From contig CALYQY010000006.1 in the NCBI GenBank assembly GCA_945291235.1, positions 1 to 43,326 of the forward strand: a DNA stretch of 43,326 nt. Reading direction: 5' to 3'. This stretch comes from an uncultured Gilliamella sp. GTDB taxonomy: Bacteria > Pseudomonadota > Gammaproteobacteria > Enterobacterales > Enterobacteriaceae. Below the pieces are notes generated by a model. That model had not been told where the DNA came from and searched no databases. It saw nothing but the letters and a program-made list of their open reading frames with translations. This document shows positions 17,731 to 26,263 of the stretch, piece by piece (the first letter of the stretch is position 1; every line of letters starts with the position of its first letter). A program made the translations under genes and the position numbers.

Positions 17731-18732
17731 ATGACGAATGAAAATAGTGAAAATTCCGTTCCTGTTTCAGATCTTATATCAGCAAAACCTGTTTTTAGTT
17801 GTCAATTTGATGGTAAAGGTAAAGCCAATCCTTTAAGTAATGATTGCCAAGCGACGGTGCAAAAGCCATGTTGGATCCATCTGGATTTTGCTAAATCAGA
17901 AACGATTAAGTGGATTAATCAGACAAAATTGATTCCGGATTTAGTGAAAAATGAGTTAATTAAACCCAACCAAATATCGAAAGAAATTCGTTTTGATACG
18001 GGTATTTTAGTCGTATTAAAAGGTGTCAATTATACGCCAAATGAATTACCCGATCCGATTGTAACCTTCCGTTTTTACATTACCGATAATTTAATTGTTT
18101 CGACCCGACATCAACAAATCGATGCGATTTTCCAATTAAAAGATAATTTAGAAAAAGGAATAGGGCCTGTTGATGTTGCTGATTGGTTGATTCAAGTATC
18201 CGAACTCATTAGTGATCAAGTCAATTTATCGTTTGATAGTGTACATAACAAAATTGTTAAACTTGAAGACTTAGTATTAAATCAGCGAATTCTTTCACAT
18301 AAAGAAATTGGTCGAGTACGTAAACAGTTGATCATTCTTCGTCGATTATTATCTCCCCAACGGGATATTTTCGTTAAAATTTCAACCGAAAGGATTTCTT
18401 GGATTGATGATAACGATCGCCAACGTCTACATGATATTTCTAATCAACAAAGCCACTATGTGTCAGATATCGATAGTTGCTTATTGCGTCTTGCCTCGAT
18501 TATGGAGCAAATTAATAGCTTTTTGGCAGAATCGACCAATAAACGAATCTATTTAATGTCACTATTTACCATTATATTTACACCAATCACGTTTATAACC
18601 AGTTTACTTGGTGTCAATCTTGCCGGTATTCCGTTTAGTGAGCATCCTTGGTCTTTTGTTGGGTTAATCTTGATTCTTATTGTTATTTCTATTGTTTCTG
18701 CCATTTGGCTTAAGTTCAAAAAGTGGTGGTAA
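17731..18732 (+). CDS. zntB: CorA-family zinc transporter ZntB
   Basis: The protein has 333 residues from ATG 17731, preceded by GGGG at 7 bases; an upstream in-frame ATG at 17719 lacks such a site. It aligns with E. coli ZntB (327): CWIHLDFA, PDPIVTFRFYITDNLIVSTRHQ, GPVDVADWLI, RKQLIILRRLLSPQRD, and two C-terminal membrane segments. The pore signature is GVN (TSLLGVNLAGIP), the variant seen in ZntB, rather than the GMN of CorA. It forms a pentameric inner-membrane channel; E. coli ZntB is a Zn2+/H+ importer. A role in magnesium transport is less likely given the ZntB-type sequence. Confidence 0.9.
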   Translation: MTNENSENSVPVSDLISAKPVFSCQFDGKGKANPLSNDCQATVQKPCWIHLDFAKSETIKWINQTKLIPDLVKNELIKPNQISKEIRFDTGILVVLKGVNYTPNELPDPIVTFRFYITDNLIVSTRHQQIDAIFQLKDNLEKGIGPVDVADWLIQVSELISDQVNLSFDSVHNKIVKLEDLVLNQRILSHKEIGRVRKQLIILRRLLSPQRDIFVKISTERISWIDDNDRQRLHDISNQQSHYVSDIDSCLLRLASIMEQINSFLAESTNKRIYLMSLFTIIFTPITFITSLLGVNLAGIPFSEHPWSFVGLILILIVISIVSAIWLKFKKWW

Positions 18733-19130
18733 AAACCCGTTTTAAAATCACGACAACTAAAAAATGATAAAGCTGAATCTTGTAACATAATTAATCAATT
18801 AAATGATATTTTAAAAGCTTTAACATGCATTGTTGACGAGGTATTGGCAAAGTGATAAGTGTTGTGCTTTCAATCTTAGTTGATTTCAGTCTTGTGATAA
18901 GATTATAAATAATAACTGCCCTCTTTAGGGTATTAGGATTACTTAAGCAGGCTAAGCTTAGTCCCGTTCTTTTAATGCATTGTAAAAATTAGGTTATTTT
19001 TGTGTTTATTGTTGAGAATGATTATCTGCAAATTATTGCGCTTGAATGGCATTAAGACTTATGTAACAATTTTCAACCTTAATGAGCATTAATAACAGAC
19101 TCAGCAGGATTGGAAATTTTAAAGGATAAT
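18733..19130 (+). other. Intergenic region after zntB
   Basis: A gap of about 400 bases with no convincing ORF or RNA gene. It contains a short CTAAGCTTAG-rich stretch near 18950 of unknown meaning and one Fur-like site at 19013-19027, listed separately. Confidence 0.5.
19013..19027. promoter_or_regulatory. Fur-like site before the small ORF and topB
   Basis: TGAGAATGATTATCT agrees with the Fur 7-1-7 core TGATAATNATTATCA at 12 of 14 fixed positions, as good as the hmuT site. It lies 104 bases before the small ORF at 19131. There is no obvious iron gene here, so it may be chance or may control an unrecognised product. Confidence 0.35.
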
Positions 19131-19379
19131 ATGATAATTTATGGAGCCTTACCGTATTTGGCCTATCACACTGGTTTTAAGATTGAATGGTACACGACAA
19201 AGCAAAAAAGTCGAAAAGAACAAGGTTTGATGTGTTTAGACAAACATATTTTAATTTGTTTTTATTGTCGCATTCTGCCTTGTAGGGATGCTGACAAGGC
19301 ATTGTTATTGAAGATGTTAAATCATTTAAATTTTAGCGTTAAATCATCCTATCAAACTTATTTTGTTTCAAATTTATGA
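19131..19379 (+). CDS. Small uncharacterised protein, possibly HolD-like
   Basis: The ORF has 82 residues from ATG 19131, with AAAGGA 5 bases upstream, a good start that supports real translation. It stops 15 bases before topB and is likely cotranscribed with it. There is no signal peptide or membrane segment; four cysteines occur in residues ~35-55. By eye the order of a TG-x(3)-EW motif, an EQG-LMCL strand, KHILICF, LPCRDADKALLLKMLNHL resembles the first two thirds of DNA polymerase III psi (HolD: GITQWSL...LQGEIAI...VRLVMVANDLP...LVSDVLRAL). HolD is normally ~137 residues, so this would be a short or truncated form. The assignment is speculative. Confidence 0.5.
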   Translation: MIIYGALPYLAYHTGFKIEWYTTKQKSRKEQGLMCLDKHILICFYCRILPCRDADKALLLKMLNHLNFSVKSSYQTYFVSNL

Positions 19380-19394
19380 TTAAGACTAATAATT

Positions 19395-21287
19395 ATGCAA
19401 TCTAATCAAACTTATCGTCTGTTTATTGCTGAAAAGCCCAGTCTAGCAAGGGCTATTGCCGATGTTTTGCCTAAACCACATCAAAAAGGAACGGGTTTTA
19501 TCAAAGCCGCTAATGGCGATATTGTGAGTTGGTGTATCGGACATCTTTTAGAACAAGCCACCCCAGAAGTGTATGATGATCGCTTTAAAAAATGGGTGAT
19601 TGATGATCTTCCGATAGTTCCAGAAAAATGGATTTTGATGCCAAAAGGGAGTACAAAAAGCCAATTTGATATTTTAGTCGAATTGATTAAATCTGCCGAT
19701 CAGATTGTACATGCAGGCGATCCAGATCGAGAAGGGCAATTATTAGTCGATGAAGTTTTAAATTATTGTCAACTCACACCCGATAAACGCAAAACAATTA
19801 AGCGTTGCTTGATTAGTGATTTAAATGCCAGTGCAGTTGAAAAATCGCTTGAACAATTACGCAGTAATCAAGATTTTATTCCGCTCTCTACGTCAGCGCT
19901 TGCAAGAGCCCGTGCTGATTGGTTGTATGGTATTAATATGAGTCGTCTTTGTACGCTGGTGGGGCAACGAGGCGGGTATCGAGGAGTGTTATCCATTGGA
20001 CGGGTACAAACGCCTATTCTTGGTTTAGTGGTAAGGCGTGATTTAGATATTGAAAAGTTTGTTCCCAAACCGTTTTATGAAGTTTTTGCTATACTTCAAA
20101 CCCAGCATAATGAAATATTTAAGGCCAAGTGGCAACCTAGCGAAGCTTGTGCTCCCTATCAAGATGAAGAAGGACGAGTTTTAGTCAAAGCATTAGCCGA
20201 AAATGTTTGTCAAAGAATTAAAGATCAAACCGGTATTATTGAGAAAGTCAGTAACAAAAAGAAAGAAGTTGCACCGCCTATGCCATTTAATTTATCCGCT
20301 CTTCAAATTGAGATGGCTAAAAAAAATGGATTAAGTGCACAAGATGTGCTTGATATTTGCCAGTCATTATATGAAAAGCATAAACTGATCACCTACCCGA
20401 GATCCGATTGCCGTTTTTTACCCGAAGAGCATCTTAACCAAATAATCAGTGTAAAATTAGCAATGGAAAATAATTGCCCGGATTTACAGCCTGCTATTGA
20501 AAACGCTGATTTTAGTTTGCGGACAAAAGCTTGGAACGATAAAAAAGTTGAAGCGCACCATGCCATCATTCCAACACAGCGCAAGGCTAAAATGGACAAT
20601 TTAACGGATAATGAAAAATTAGTTTATCAGGTGATTGCAACCCAATATTTAGCACAATTTTATCCTGTATATAAATACGCTGAATTACAAATTGATGTTG
20701 ATATTCAAGGTGGAAAATTTATTGCTAGAGCAACGCAAATGCTTGAAGCAGGCTGGAAAGCGTTGTTTGGAACGAAAACTTTACAAGCTGATCAATCCGA
20801 AGCGGATGCAGAGAGTAATGGATTGTTAACTAAATTAGTGAAAAAAGGTGAGGCAGTGCAGTGTATTGATGCTGAACTTATCAGTAAAGAAACACAACCC
20901 CCTAAACCTTTTAATGATGCAACTTTACTTTCCGCAATGACAGGTATTGCAAGATTTGTTAAAGATCCAGAGATTAAAAAAATATTGCGGGAAACCGATG
21001 GTTTAGGCACAGAAGCAACTCGAGCAGGAATAATAGAACTGTTATTTAAACGTCAATTTTTAACACGACAAGGCAAAACAATTCGTGCCACTCCAGTTGG
21101 ACGTAAGTTAATTTTATCGTTACCAGATATTATGTCTATCCCCGATATGACTGCGCATTGGGAACGACAATTAGATGAAATCAGTAAAAAGGCGTTTTCT
21201 TACCAACAATTCATGAATCATTTAAATCAATCATTGCTTGAACTTGTAGAGCAGCTTAAAAATGCCCGTTTAAATATACGTGCTTAG
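19395..21287 (+). CDS. topB: DNA topoisomerase III
   Basis: The enzyme has 630 residues (E. coli TopB has 653). It is a type IA topoisomerase that cuts one strand and resolves linked DNA during replication and recombination. The Toprim domain is at the N-terminus (FIAEKPSLARAIADVLP, HAGDPDREGQLL with acidic metal ligands). The active-site tyrosine lies in ITYPRSDCR (~residue 335). Other landmarks are RARADWLYGINMSR, SIGRVQTPILGLVVRRD, DAHHAIIPT-like EAHHAIIPT and GLGTEATRAGIIELLF. The basic C-terminal tail of the E. coli protein is shortened here. The ribosome site is weak, consistent with coupling to the small ORF just upstream. Confidence 0.97.
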   Translation: MQSNQTYRLFIAEKPSLARAIADVLPKPHQKGTGFIKAANGDIVSWCIGHLLEQATPEVYDDRFKKWVIDDLPIVPEKWILMPKGSTKSQFDILVELIKSADQIVHAGDPDREGQLLVDEVLNYCQLTPDKRKTIKRCLISDLNASAVEKSLEQLRSNQDFIPLSTSALARARADWLYGINMSRLCTLVGQRGGYRGVLSIGRVQTPILGLVVRRDLDIEKFVPKPFYEVFAILQTQHNEIFKAKWQPSEACAPYQDEEGRVLVKALAENVCQRIKDQTGIIEKVSNKKKEVAPPMPFNLSALQIEMAKKNGLSAQDVLDICQSLYEKHKLITYPRSDCRFLPEEHLNQIISVKLAMENNCPDLQPAIENADFSLRTKAWNDKKVEAHHAIIPTQRKAKMDNLTDNEKLVYQVIATQYLAQFYPVYKYAELQIDVDIQGGKFIARATQMLEAGWKALFGTKTLQADQSEADAESNGLLTKLVKKGEAVQCIDAELISKETQPPKPFNDATLLSAMTGIARFVKDPEIKKILRETDGLGTEATRAGIIELLFKRQFLTRQGKTIRATPVGRKLILSLPDIMSIPDMTAHWERQLDEISKKAFSYQQFMNHLNQSLLELVEQLKNARLNIRA

Positions 21288-21302
21288 TTCCCATATAACT
21301 AT

Positions 21303-21335
21303 TAAGGCGACGTAAAGCTTAGATTTGTCGCCTTA
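21303..21335. terminator. Bidirectional terminator between topB and the convergent gene
   Basis: TAAGGCGAC and GTCGCCTTA form a perfect 9-bp stem around a 15-base loop, followed by TTTATT on the plus strand and ATAG/T-rich sequence on the other. It sits 15 bases after the topB stop. Confidence 0.7.
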
Positions 21336-21371
21336 TTTATTACCACAGCAGATAAAGCCTTCGAAATTGGG

Positions 21372-22061
21372 TTATGATTGGTGCGATTCTTCTTTACTCA
21401 TTATGGATTTTTCAAAACTAGGATTACTATTATTACTTTCTTGAATAATGCGAACTAGTTGGTCATTAGCACGCTTTAAAAAAGTGTCGTCTTTCAAAAT
21501 CAATCGATAGGTATTAAGCCTTTTTAAAGGCGCTATGGCGAACTGAGTTGCAATCAATAAGATAATTAAAATGGTTATCGCGGCAATGATTATATTAATC
21601 ATTGAATTTGATCTAAAAACGGTATCAAGATTCGATATCACCGTAATAAAAGCGAGAATGAACCCAACACATAATAGGATGACTTCTTTAACTAAAAAAG
21701 GATTGACTGCTGTTATTTTATTTTGTCTGATACAAAAGTATTGGGTTAGTGAATTTAATTGTAATAAATTGATGTTGTTTTTAATGTCAGCATTAATTAA
21801 CGAAATTGCGATTCTTTCTTTATTCATGTCACCGGTTTGATAAAAACAGACCTTGTCCCAAAGAAGTTTACTTTTAAGATTATTCAAGTAATCCTTTTGG
21901 TATTTTGGCTTAGGTGTCTTTTCTAAAATATCAGCATATATAATGATATTATCGAGGTATTGATTGGGTGATCTTTTTCGATTGAAAAACCATAAAAATG
22001 AAAGTGCGAAAATGATCACGAAATTTAACCAATTAGTGTCGAGTAATGTTATGAGTTCCAC
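21372..22061 (-). CDS. Uncharacterised inner-membrane protein
   Basis: The protein has 229 residues from a GTG start with AAGGAA upstream. I do not recognise the family. Hydrophobic segments at about 10-27, 125-145 and 153-176 suggest three membrane passes. A soluble loop of ~95 residues lies between the first and second and carries RKRSPNQYLDNIIIYADILE and LLWDKVCFYQTGDMNKERIAISLINADI. The C-terminal ~50 residues are polar, beginning APLKRLNTYRLILKDD. No catalytic motif is evident. It is convergent with topB and divergent from the mgtA leader, so it stands alone in its own transcript. Confidence 0.6.
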   Translation of the reverse strand: MELITLLDTNWLNFVIIFALSFLWFFNRKRSPNQYLDNIIIYADILEKTPKPKYQKDYLNNLKSKLLWDKVCFYQTGDMNKERIAISLINADIKNNINLLQLNSLTQYFCIRQNKITAVNPFLVKEVILLCVGFILAFITVISNLDTVFRSNSMINIIIAAITILIILLIATQFAIAPLKRLNTYRLILKDDTFLKRANDQLVRIIQESNNSNPSFEKSIMSKEESHQS

Positions 22062-22338
22062 TTTCGTTTTCCTTGCGTTGAACAGTATTAATTATTGTAA
22101 ATGATATTAAGTTTTGTGTGTATTATTTATATACAAAAAAGCATTTATTGGGGCGATAAGTGCTGTTTTTAAGCTGTTATGACGTTTTTAAAGGATTATT
22201 GGTTGACTTATTTTAGCTAAAGGCGTATAAATTGCCCGCCTTTGAGCTTTTCTTACTTTTTTAACTATTAGGTGGTTAAAAATGAGGGTTAAGAAAAGTT
22301 GAAATACAAAGTGTTGAGTTCAATTTTATAGGAGAACT

Positions 22339-22422
22339 ATGGACGCTCAATCGGGTCACCCCATATATGGGGAGATGTATTCAAACACAAATCATTATCG
22401 GTTAATGAACCTGTCTAAATAA
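22339..22422 (+). CDS. 27-residue leader peptide upstream of mgtA
   Basis: ATG GAC GCT begins 5 bases after an excellent AGGAGA. The peptide runs MDAQSGHPIYGEMYSNTNHY then RLMNLSK, followed by TAA. It has one proline and no membrane segment, and does not resemble E. coli MgtL. The perfect palindrome CCCCATATATGGGG (22359-22372) lies within codons 7-11, so ribosome progress could affect its folding. Its position in the mgtA leader suggests a regulatory uORF, but translation is not proven. Confidence 0.5.
   Translation: MDAQSGHPIYGEMYSNTNHYRLMNLSK
22359..22372. repeat. Perfect 14-base palindrome in the mgtA leader
   Basis: CCCCATATATGGGG is a perfect inverted repeat, unusually G/C-rich for this DNA. 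As DNA it could be an operator; as RNA it would form a short stem only if the central bases open. Confidence 0.6.
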
Positions 22423-22760
22423 TCATTTTTTCAGTTCACGCGCCGAAATTGATCGAACGGTAACGGTGAACGATATGCAATTTTTTACACGCTATCACAC
22501 AAATTCAAAACATCATGGTGCGCACATCTTAATGTTGTGTTCATTACTTTTTTCAGAAAAACATTTAGAACCACCGAGTTGTATCTAATTCTTAATTAAA
22601 TTATCTCGCTAAATTATTTTTTGCTCAGCCATCGCTTTGAGTGCGGTCATGCTGTTGCATTAAAGTCTTAGCTATTCAATTAGTTACTTTGCTTATTGTT
22701 ATTTTTTAACAGTGAGTAGGCATATTTTTGTCTAAAAAATTATGAATATAGGTACATAAG

Positions 22761-25469
22761 ATGACCAAAAACACTACAAAAATTCATTCACAAACAAGCT
22801 CAGATATTAAAGCAATTCATGAAGCTCAACATAGCTTAGATAGCATTTTATCTAAATTTCAATCGAGCTTGTCCGGTTTAACGCAAGAAAATGCAAAATC
22901 AAGATTAGAAGAGTATGGCAAAAACGAAGTAGCCCGAGAAAAAGTCCCTTCAGTATTTATGCAACTATTAATGGCGTTTAATAATCCATTTATTTTTGTG
23001 TTACTTATTTTAGCGGTGGTTAGTTTTGTCACGGATTTCTGGTTACCTTTACAAAAGGGGGAAGAAACCGATCTAACCAGTATTATTATCATTTTAACCA
23101 TGGTTTCATTAAGTGGTTTATTGCGTTTTTGGCAAGAGTTTCGATCTAATAAAGCCGCTGAAGCGCTCAAATCGATGATTCGAACAACGGCAACGGTATT
23201 AAGACGTCCGCATAAGGATATGAATCCTGAACATTTTGAAATTCCGTTAAGCGAGATTGTGCCTGGCGATATTGTCTTTTTATCGGCAGGGGATATGATT
23301 CCTGCGGATATCCGCTTAATTGAATCACGGGATCTTTTTGTCAGCCAAGCGGTACTGACAGGTGAGTCTATACCTGTTGAAAAATATGACACTTTAGGCG
23401 CCGTTTCACAAAAGACAACCGATGAAATTAATGCATCGGATATTGATAAAGATAATGTTCTTGATGTGAATAACGTCTGTTTTATGGGGACGAATGTGGT
23501 AAGTGGAACGGCTAAGGCAATTGTGGTTGCCACAGGTGCAGACACGCATTTTGGATCATTAGCTAAATCCATTGTTGGTTCCCGTGCTGAAACGTCATTC
23601 GATCGAGGTGTGAATAGTGTTAGTTGGTTACTGATCCGTTTTATGCTTATTATGGTGCCAATTGTTTTTGTGATAAATGGTATTTCAAAAGGGGATTGGG
23701 GCGATGCGGCTTTGTTTGCTTTGGCGGTAGCGGTTGGATTAACCCCTGAAATGTTGCCGATGATTGTCAGTGCTAACCTGGCTAAAGGTGCGGTTGGAAT
23801 GGCAAAGCGTAAGGTTGTTGTGAAACGTCTTAATGCGATTCAAAATTTTGGTGCAATGGATATTTTATGTACCGACAAAACGGGTACATTGACACAAGAT
23901 AAAATTATCCTTGAACATCATCTTGATAGTCATGGTCAAATTGACCCAGCTGTATTAGAACTCGCTTGGTTAAACAGCTATTATCAAAGTGGTATGAAAA
24001 ACCTAATGGACAAAGCCATTATCCGTTTCACTGAAGAGAAAACCAGTGTTAAAAAAGTCGGGGTTGGACTTTATAAAAAGATTGATGAATTGCCATTTGA
24101 TTTTGTTCGTCGTCGTTTATCGGTTGTGGTGCAAAATGGTAATGATGATCATTTGATGATTTGCAAAGGTGCCGTTGAAGAGATGCTGTCTATTTCTCGT
24201 TATGTTTATCAAGACGGTGAATATTTGCCATTAGATGAAAAACGCAAACAAGAGTTAATCGAACTTGCTCATAACTACAATAAAGAAGGATTCCGAGTTT
24301 TAGCGGTGGGATTAAAAAATATTTCTGCTTCACAAACAAAAACGCAATACAGTGTCCAAGATGAGACTGACCTTGCAATTCGAGGGTTCTTAACGTTTTT
24401 AGATCCGCCAAAAGAGAGCGCATACGAAGCCATTTCTGCATTAAATGAACATGGTGTAGGGGTAAAAGTTTTAACTGGTGATAATGAAATTATTACCATA
24501 AAAGTGTGCCGTGAAGTGGGTCTAGAGCCAGGAACTCCCTTACTGGGTACCGAAATTGAAAAAATGGATGATGATGAACTCAAAGAACAAATTGAGCAAC
24601 GTACTATTTTTGCTAAATTAACACCTTTACAAAAATCACGAATCATCCGTTTATTACAAGAAAATGGTCATACAGTGGGCTTTTTAGGCGATGGTATCAA
24701 TGATGCGCCTGCATTACGTGACGCCGATGTTGGTATATCGGTGGATACTGCAACCGACATTGCGAAAGAATCAGCGGATATCATTTTGCTTGAAAAGAGT
24801 TTAATGGTGTTAGAAGAAGGGGTAATTTGCGGTCGAGAAACATTCGGTAATATTATGAAGTATTTGAATATGACAGCCAGTTCAAACTTTGGTAATATTT
24901 TTTCGGTGTTAGTTGCCAGTGCATTTTTACCTTTTTTACCTATGCTAGCAATTCATTTGTTGATCCAAAATTTATTGTATGATATTTCACAATTATCATT
25001 ACCTTGGGATAAAATGGATGATGAGTTTTTACAAAAGTCTCGTAAATGGGATGCGCAAAATATCAAACGATTTATGATTTGGATTGGACCAACATCTTCT
25101 ATTTTTGATATTACTACCTATGCGTTAATGTGGTTTGTGTTCAGTGCAAATAGTGTCGAAGTACAATCATTATTCCATTCTGGTTGGTTTATTGAAGGGT
25201 TACTTTCACAAACTTTAGTTGTGCATATGTTAAGAACACAAAAAATTCCATTTGTTCAAAGTACAGCAGCGTTTCCGGTCATTGTGATGACATTATTGAT
25301 AATGATCGTAGGTATTTATATCCCATTTTCTCCAATAGGAAGTTTGATTGGTCTTGCTCCTTTACCTTGGTCATATTTCCCATGGTTAATTGCCACACTA
25401 CTATCTTATTGTATTGTTGCGCAGTTAATGAAACGAATTTATATAAAACGTTTTGGGCAATGGTTCTAA
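22761..25469 (+). CDS. mgtA: Mg2+-importing P-type ATPase
   Basis: The pump has 902 residues (E. coli MgtA has 898). It is a P3B-type ATPase that brings Mg2+ into the cytoplasm under Mg2+ shortage. The actuator motif is LTGES (~residue 200), the phosphorylated aspartate lies in CTDKTGTLTQDK (~372), the nucleotide domain has VKVLTGDNE, and the hinge is FLGDGINDAPALRDADVGIS (~645). Paired membrane helices occur near 75-120, 290-340 and in the C-terminal ~200 residues, including HLLIQNLLYDISQLSLPWDK. AGG lies 9 bases before the ATG. Expression is likely governed by its long leader. A calcium pump is excluded by the MgtA-type membrane motifs. Confidence 0.96.
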   Translation: MTKNTTKIHSQTSSDIKAIHEAQHSLDSILSKFQSSLSGLTQENAKSRLEEYGKNEVAREKVPSVFMQLLMAFNNPFIFVLLILAVVSFVTDFWLPLQKGEETDLTSIIIILTMVSLSGLLRFWQEFRSNKAAEALKSMIRTTATVLRRPHKDMNPEHFEIPLSEIVPGDIVFLSAGDMIPADIRLIESRDLFVSQAVLTGESIPVEKYDTLGAVSQKTTDEINASDIDKDNVLDVNNVCFMGTNVVSGTAKAIVVATGADTHFGSLAKSIVGSRAETSFDRGVNSVSWLLIRFMLIMVPIVFVINGISKGDWGDAALFALAVAVGLTPEMLPMIVSANLAKGAVGMAKRKVVVKRLNAIQNFGAMDILCTDKTGTLTQDKIILEHHLDSHGQIDPAVLELAWLNSYYQSGMKNLMDKAIIRFTEEKTSVKKVGVGLYKKIDELPFDFVRRRLSVVVQNGNDDHLMICKGAVEEMLSISRYVYQDGEYLPLDEKRKQELIELAHNYNKEGFRVLAVGLKNISASQTKTQYSVQDETDLAIRGFLTFLDPPKESAYEAISALNEHGVGVKVLTGDNEIITIKVCREVGLEPGTPLLGTEIEKMDDDELKEQIEQRTIFAKLTPLQKSRIIRLLQENGHTVGFLGDGINDAPALRDADVGISVDTATDIAKESADIILLEKSLMVLEEGVICGRETFGNIMKYLNMTASSNFGNIFSVLVASAFLPFLPMLAIHLLIQNLLYDISQLSLPWDKMDDEFLQKSRKWDAQNIKRFMIWIGPTSSIFDITTYALMWFVFSANSVEVQSLFHSGWFIEGLLSQTLVVHMLRTQKIPFVQSTAAFPVIVMTLLIMIVGIYIPFSPIGSLIGLAPLPWSYFPWLIATLLSYCIVAQLMKRIYIKRFGQWF

Positions 25470-25485
25470 ATTTGTTGGTAGCGCA

Positions 25486-25511
25486 AGTAGGCGATATGGA
25501 AGTCGCTTACT
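25486..25511. terminator. Hairpin after mgtA
   Basis: AGTAGGCGA and TCGCTTACT pair over 9 bp (one G-U) with an 8-base loop, 17 bases after the mgtA stop. No U-run follows, so termination is uncertain. Confidence 0.35.
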
Positions 25512-25682
25512 AAATAACCAAAATAATTGGTAATACCGTTAATTTATGCTAAAGTAACTACCATTATTGGAGATGGCGAGTATTTTATACAAAATACCTG
25601 ATAAGGATATTGCTAGTCACTCTTTAAAAATTCCATACATTTTCGTGGTGTGATAACTATAACAAAAAGAGGAAATTAAAAT

Positions 25683-25763
25683 ATGAAAACTCCACATAAA
25701 AAAATTATTGTATTGATTAAAAATCGTAAAAAAAGAACGACAAAAGAACAATTAAACAAGTAA
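25683..25763 (+). CDS. 26-residue basic mini-protein
   Basis: An ATG frame of 26 codons (MKTPHKKIIVLIKNRKKRTT then KEQLNK) follows AGAGGAAATTAAAAT. It contains 10 lysines/arginines around a short IIVLI core. A strong terminator lies 52 bases after its stop, so ribosome site, ORF and terminator together look like a real small gene. I know no named homologue. It could be a leader peptide, a small regulator or an RNA-binding peptide. Confidence 0.5.
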   Translation: MKTPHKKIIVLIKNRKKRTTKEQLNK

Positions 25764-25814
25764 AAATTCGCTTTATTATTAAATTTTTTAGTTTTTGTTT
25801 TATCTGTTATCATC

Positions 25815-25838
25815 ATAAACCCCTTGTTTGGGGTTTAT
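25815..25838. terminator. Bidirectional rho-independent terminator
   Basis: ATAAACCCC and GGGGTTTAT form a 9-bp stem with loop TTGTTT, followed by T-rich sequence. It serves the mini-ORF on the plus strand and possibly ydcH on the minus strand. Confidence 0.8.
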
Positions 25839-25945
25839 TTATATTTATTGCTTTTGATAAAAGCACCTACATCAACATTGTTTTCACAACACTAATTTTT
25901 TGAATAAAGATTGACTAATACGCTATTGATGTTTTTATCCCGTAT

Positions 25946-26158
25946 TTATGCCTGATTTTTTAAGATTGTGTGTATTTCATCTTTAAGTTTAAGTTTCTGT
26001 TTTTTCAAGTTTTCGATAGTTTCGGATGTGTCGATTTCGATACCTGACTCAATATTTTTAATTTTTTGATCCAAAGCATTATGTTGATCAAATAATTTTT
26101 GAAATCGTAAATCTGTATTTTTTAATTTTGAAATTAATTCTCGATATTCTGGAAACAT
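25946..26158 (-). CDS. ydcH: YdcH family small coiled-coil protein (DUF465)
   Basis: The protein has 70 residues and closely resembles E. coli YdcH (74): MFPEYRELISKLKNTDLRFQ, then LFDQHNALDQKI, and a C-terminal KKQKLKLKDEIHTIL helix. It is cytoplasmic, with two helices probably forming a hairpin. Function is unknown. AGGAG lies 8 bases before the ATG. It is transcribed away from yjgR. Confidence 0.93.
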   Translation of the reverse strand: MFPEYRELISKLKNTDLRFQKLFDQHNALDQKIKNIESGIEIDTSETIENLKKQKLKLKDEIHTILKNQA

Positions 26159-26263
26159 AGTGGCTCCTTATGTTGGCTAATGAATGGTTAAATCGTCGAT
26201 ATTGCATTCTTAGCTTACAATATTACTGATTGTTTTAATAGCAATTTAATGAGGATTTAATGT

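Larger units (their letters stand above)
22062..22760 (+). promoter_or_regulatory. Long mgtA 5' region
   Basis: A 700-base gap before mgtA. It contains a 27-codon leader ORF (22339-22422), a palindrome inside it, and a hairpin with arms GTTCAC (22434-22439) and GTGAAC (22466-22471) with inner CCG/CGG pairs, followed within 11 bases by TTTTTT. Such a layout suggests leader-mediated control of mgtA. In Salmonella and E. coli the mgtA leader encodes a peptide and senses Mg2+; the sequence here is not recognisably the same. Several GTTAA/GTTGA elements at 22273-22312 do not have proper PhoP-box spacing. Confidence 0.5.
25470..25945 (+). other. Gap between mgtA and ydcH
   Basis: Besides the hairpin at 25486, the mini-ORF at 25683 and the terminator at 25815, there is a GTATTTT/AAAATAC stem near 25580-25597 within GGAGATGGCGAG...GATAAGG sequence. 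This looks like structured RNA upstream of the mini-ORF, but I recognise no riboswitch class. Confidence 0.4.

Noticed and set aside
22273..22312. GTTAA/GTTGA elements before mgtA as a PhoP box
   Set aside because: PhoP boxes need two half-sites at an 11-base period; spacings here are about 10, 13 and 15.
22859..23572. Long minus-strand ORF of 237 codons inside mgtA
   Set aside because: It is antisense to a fully conserved MgtA and has no known family features.
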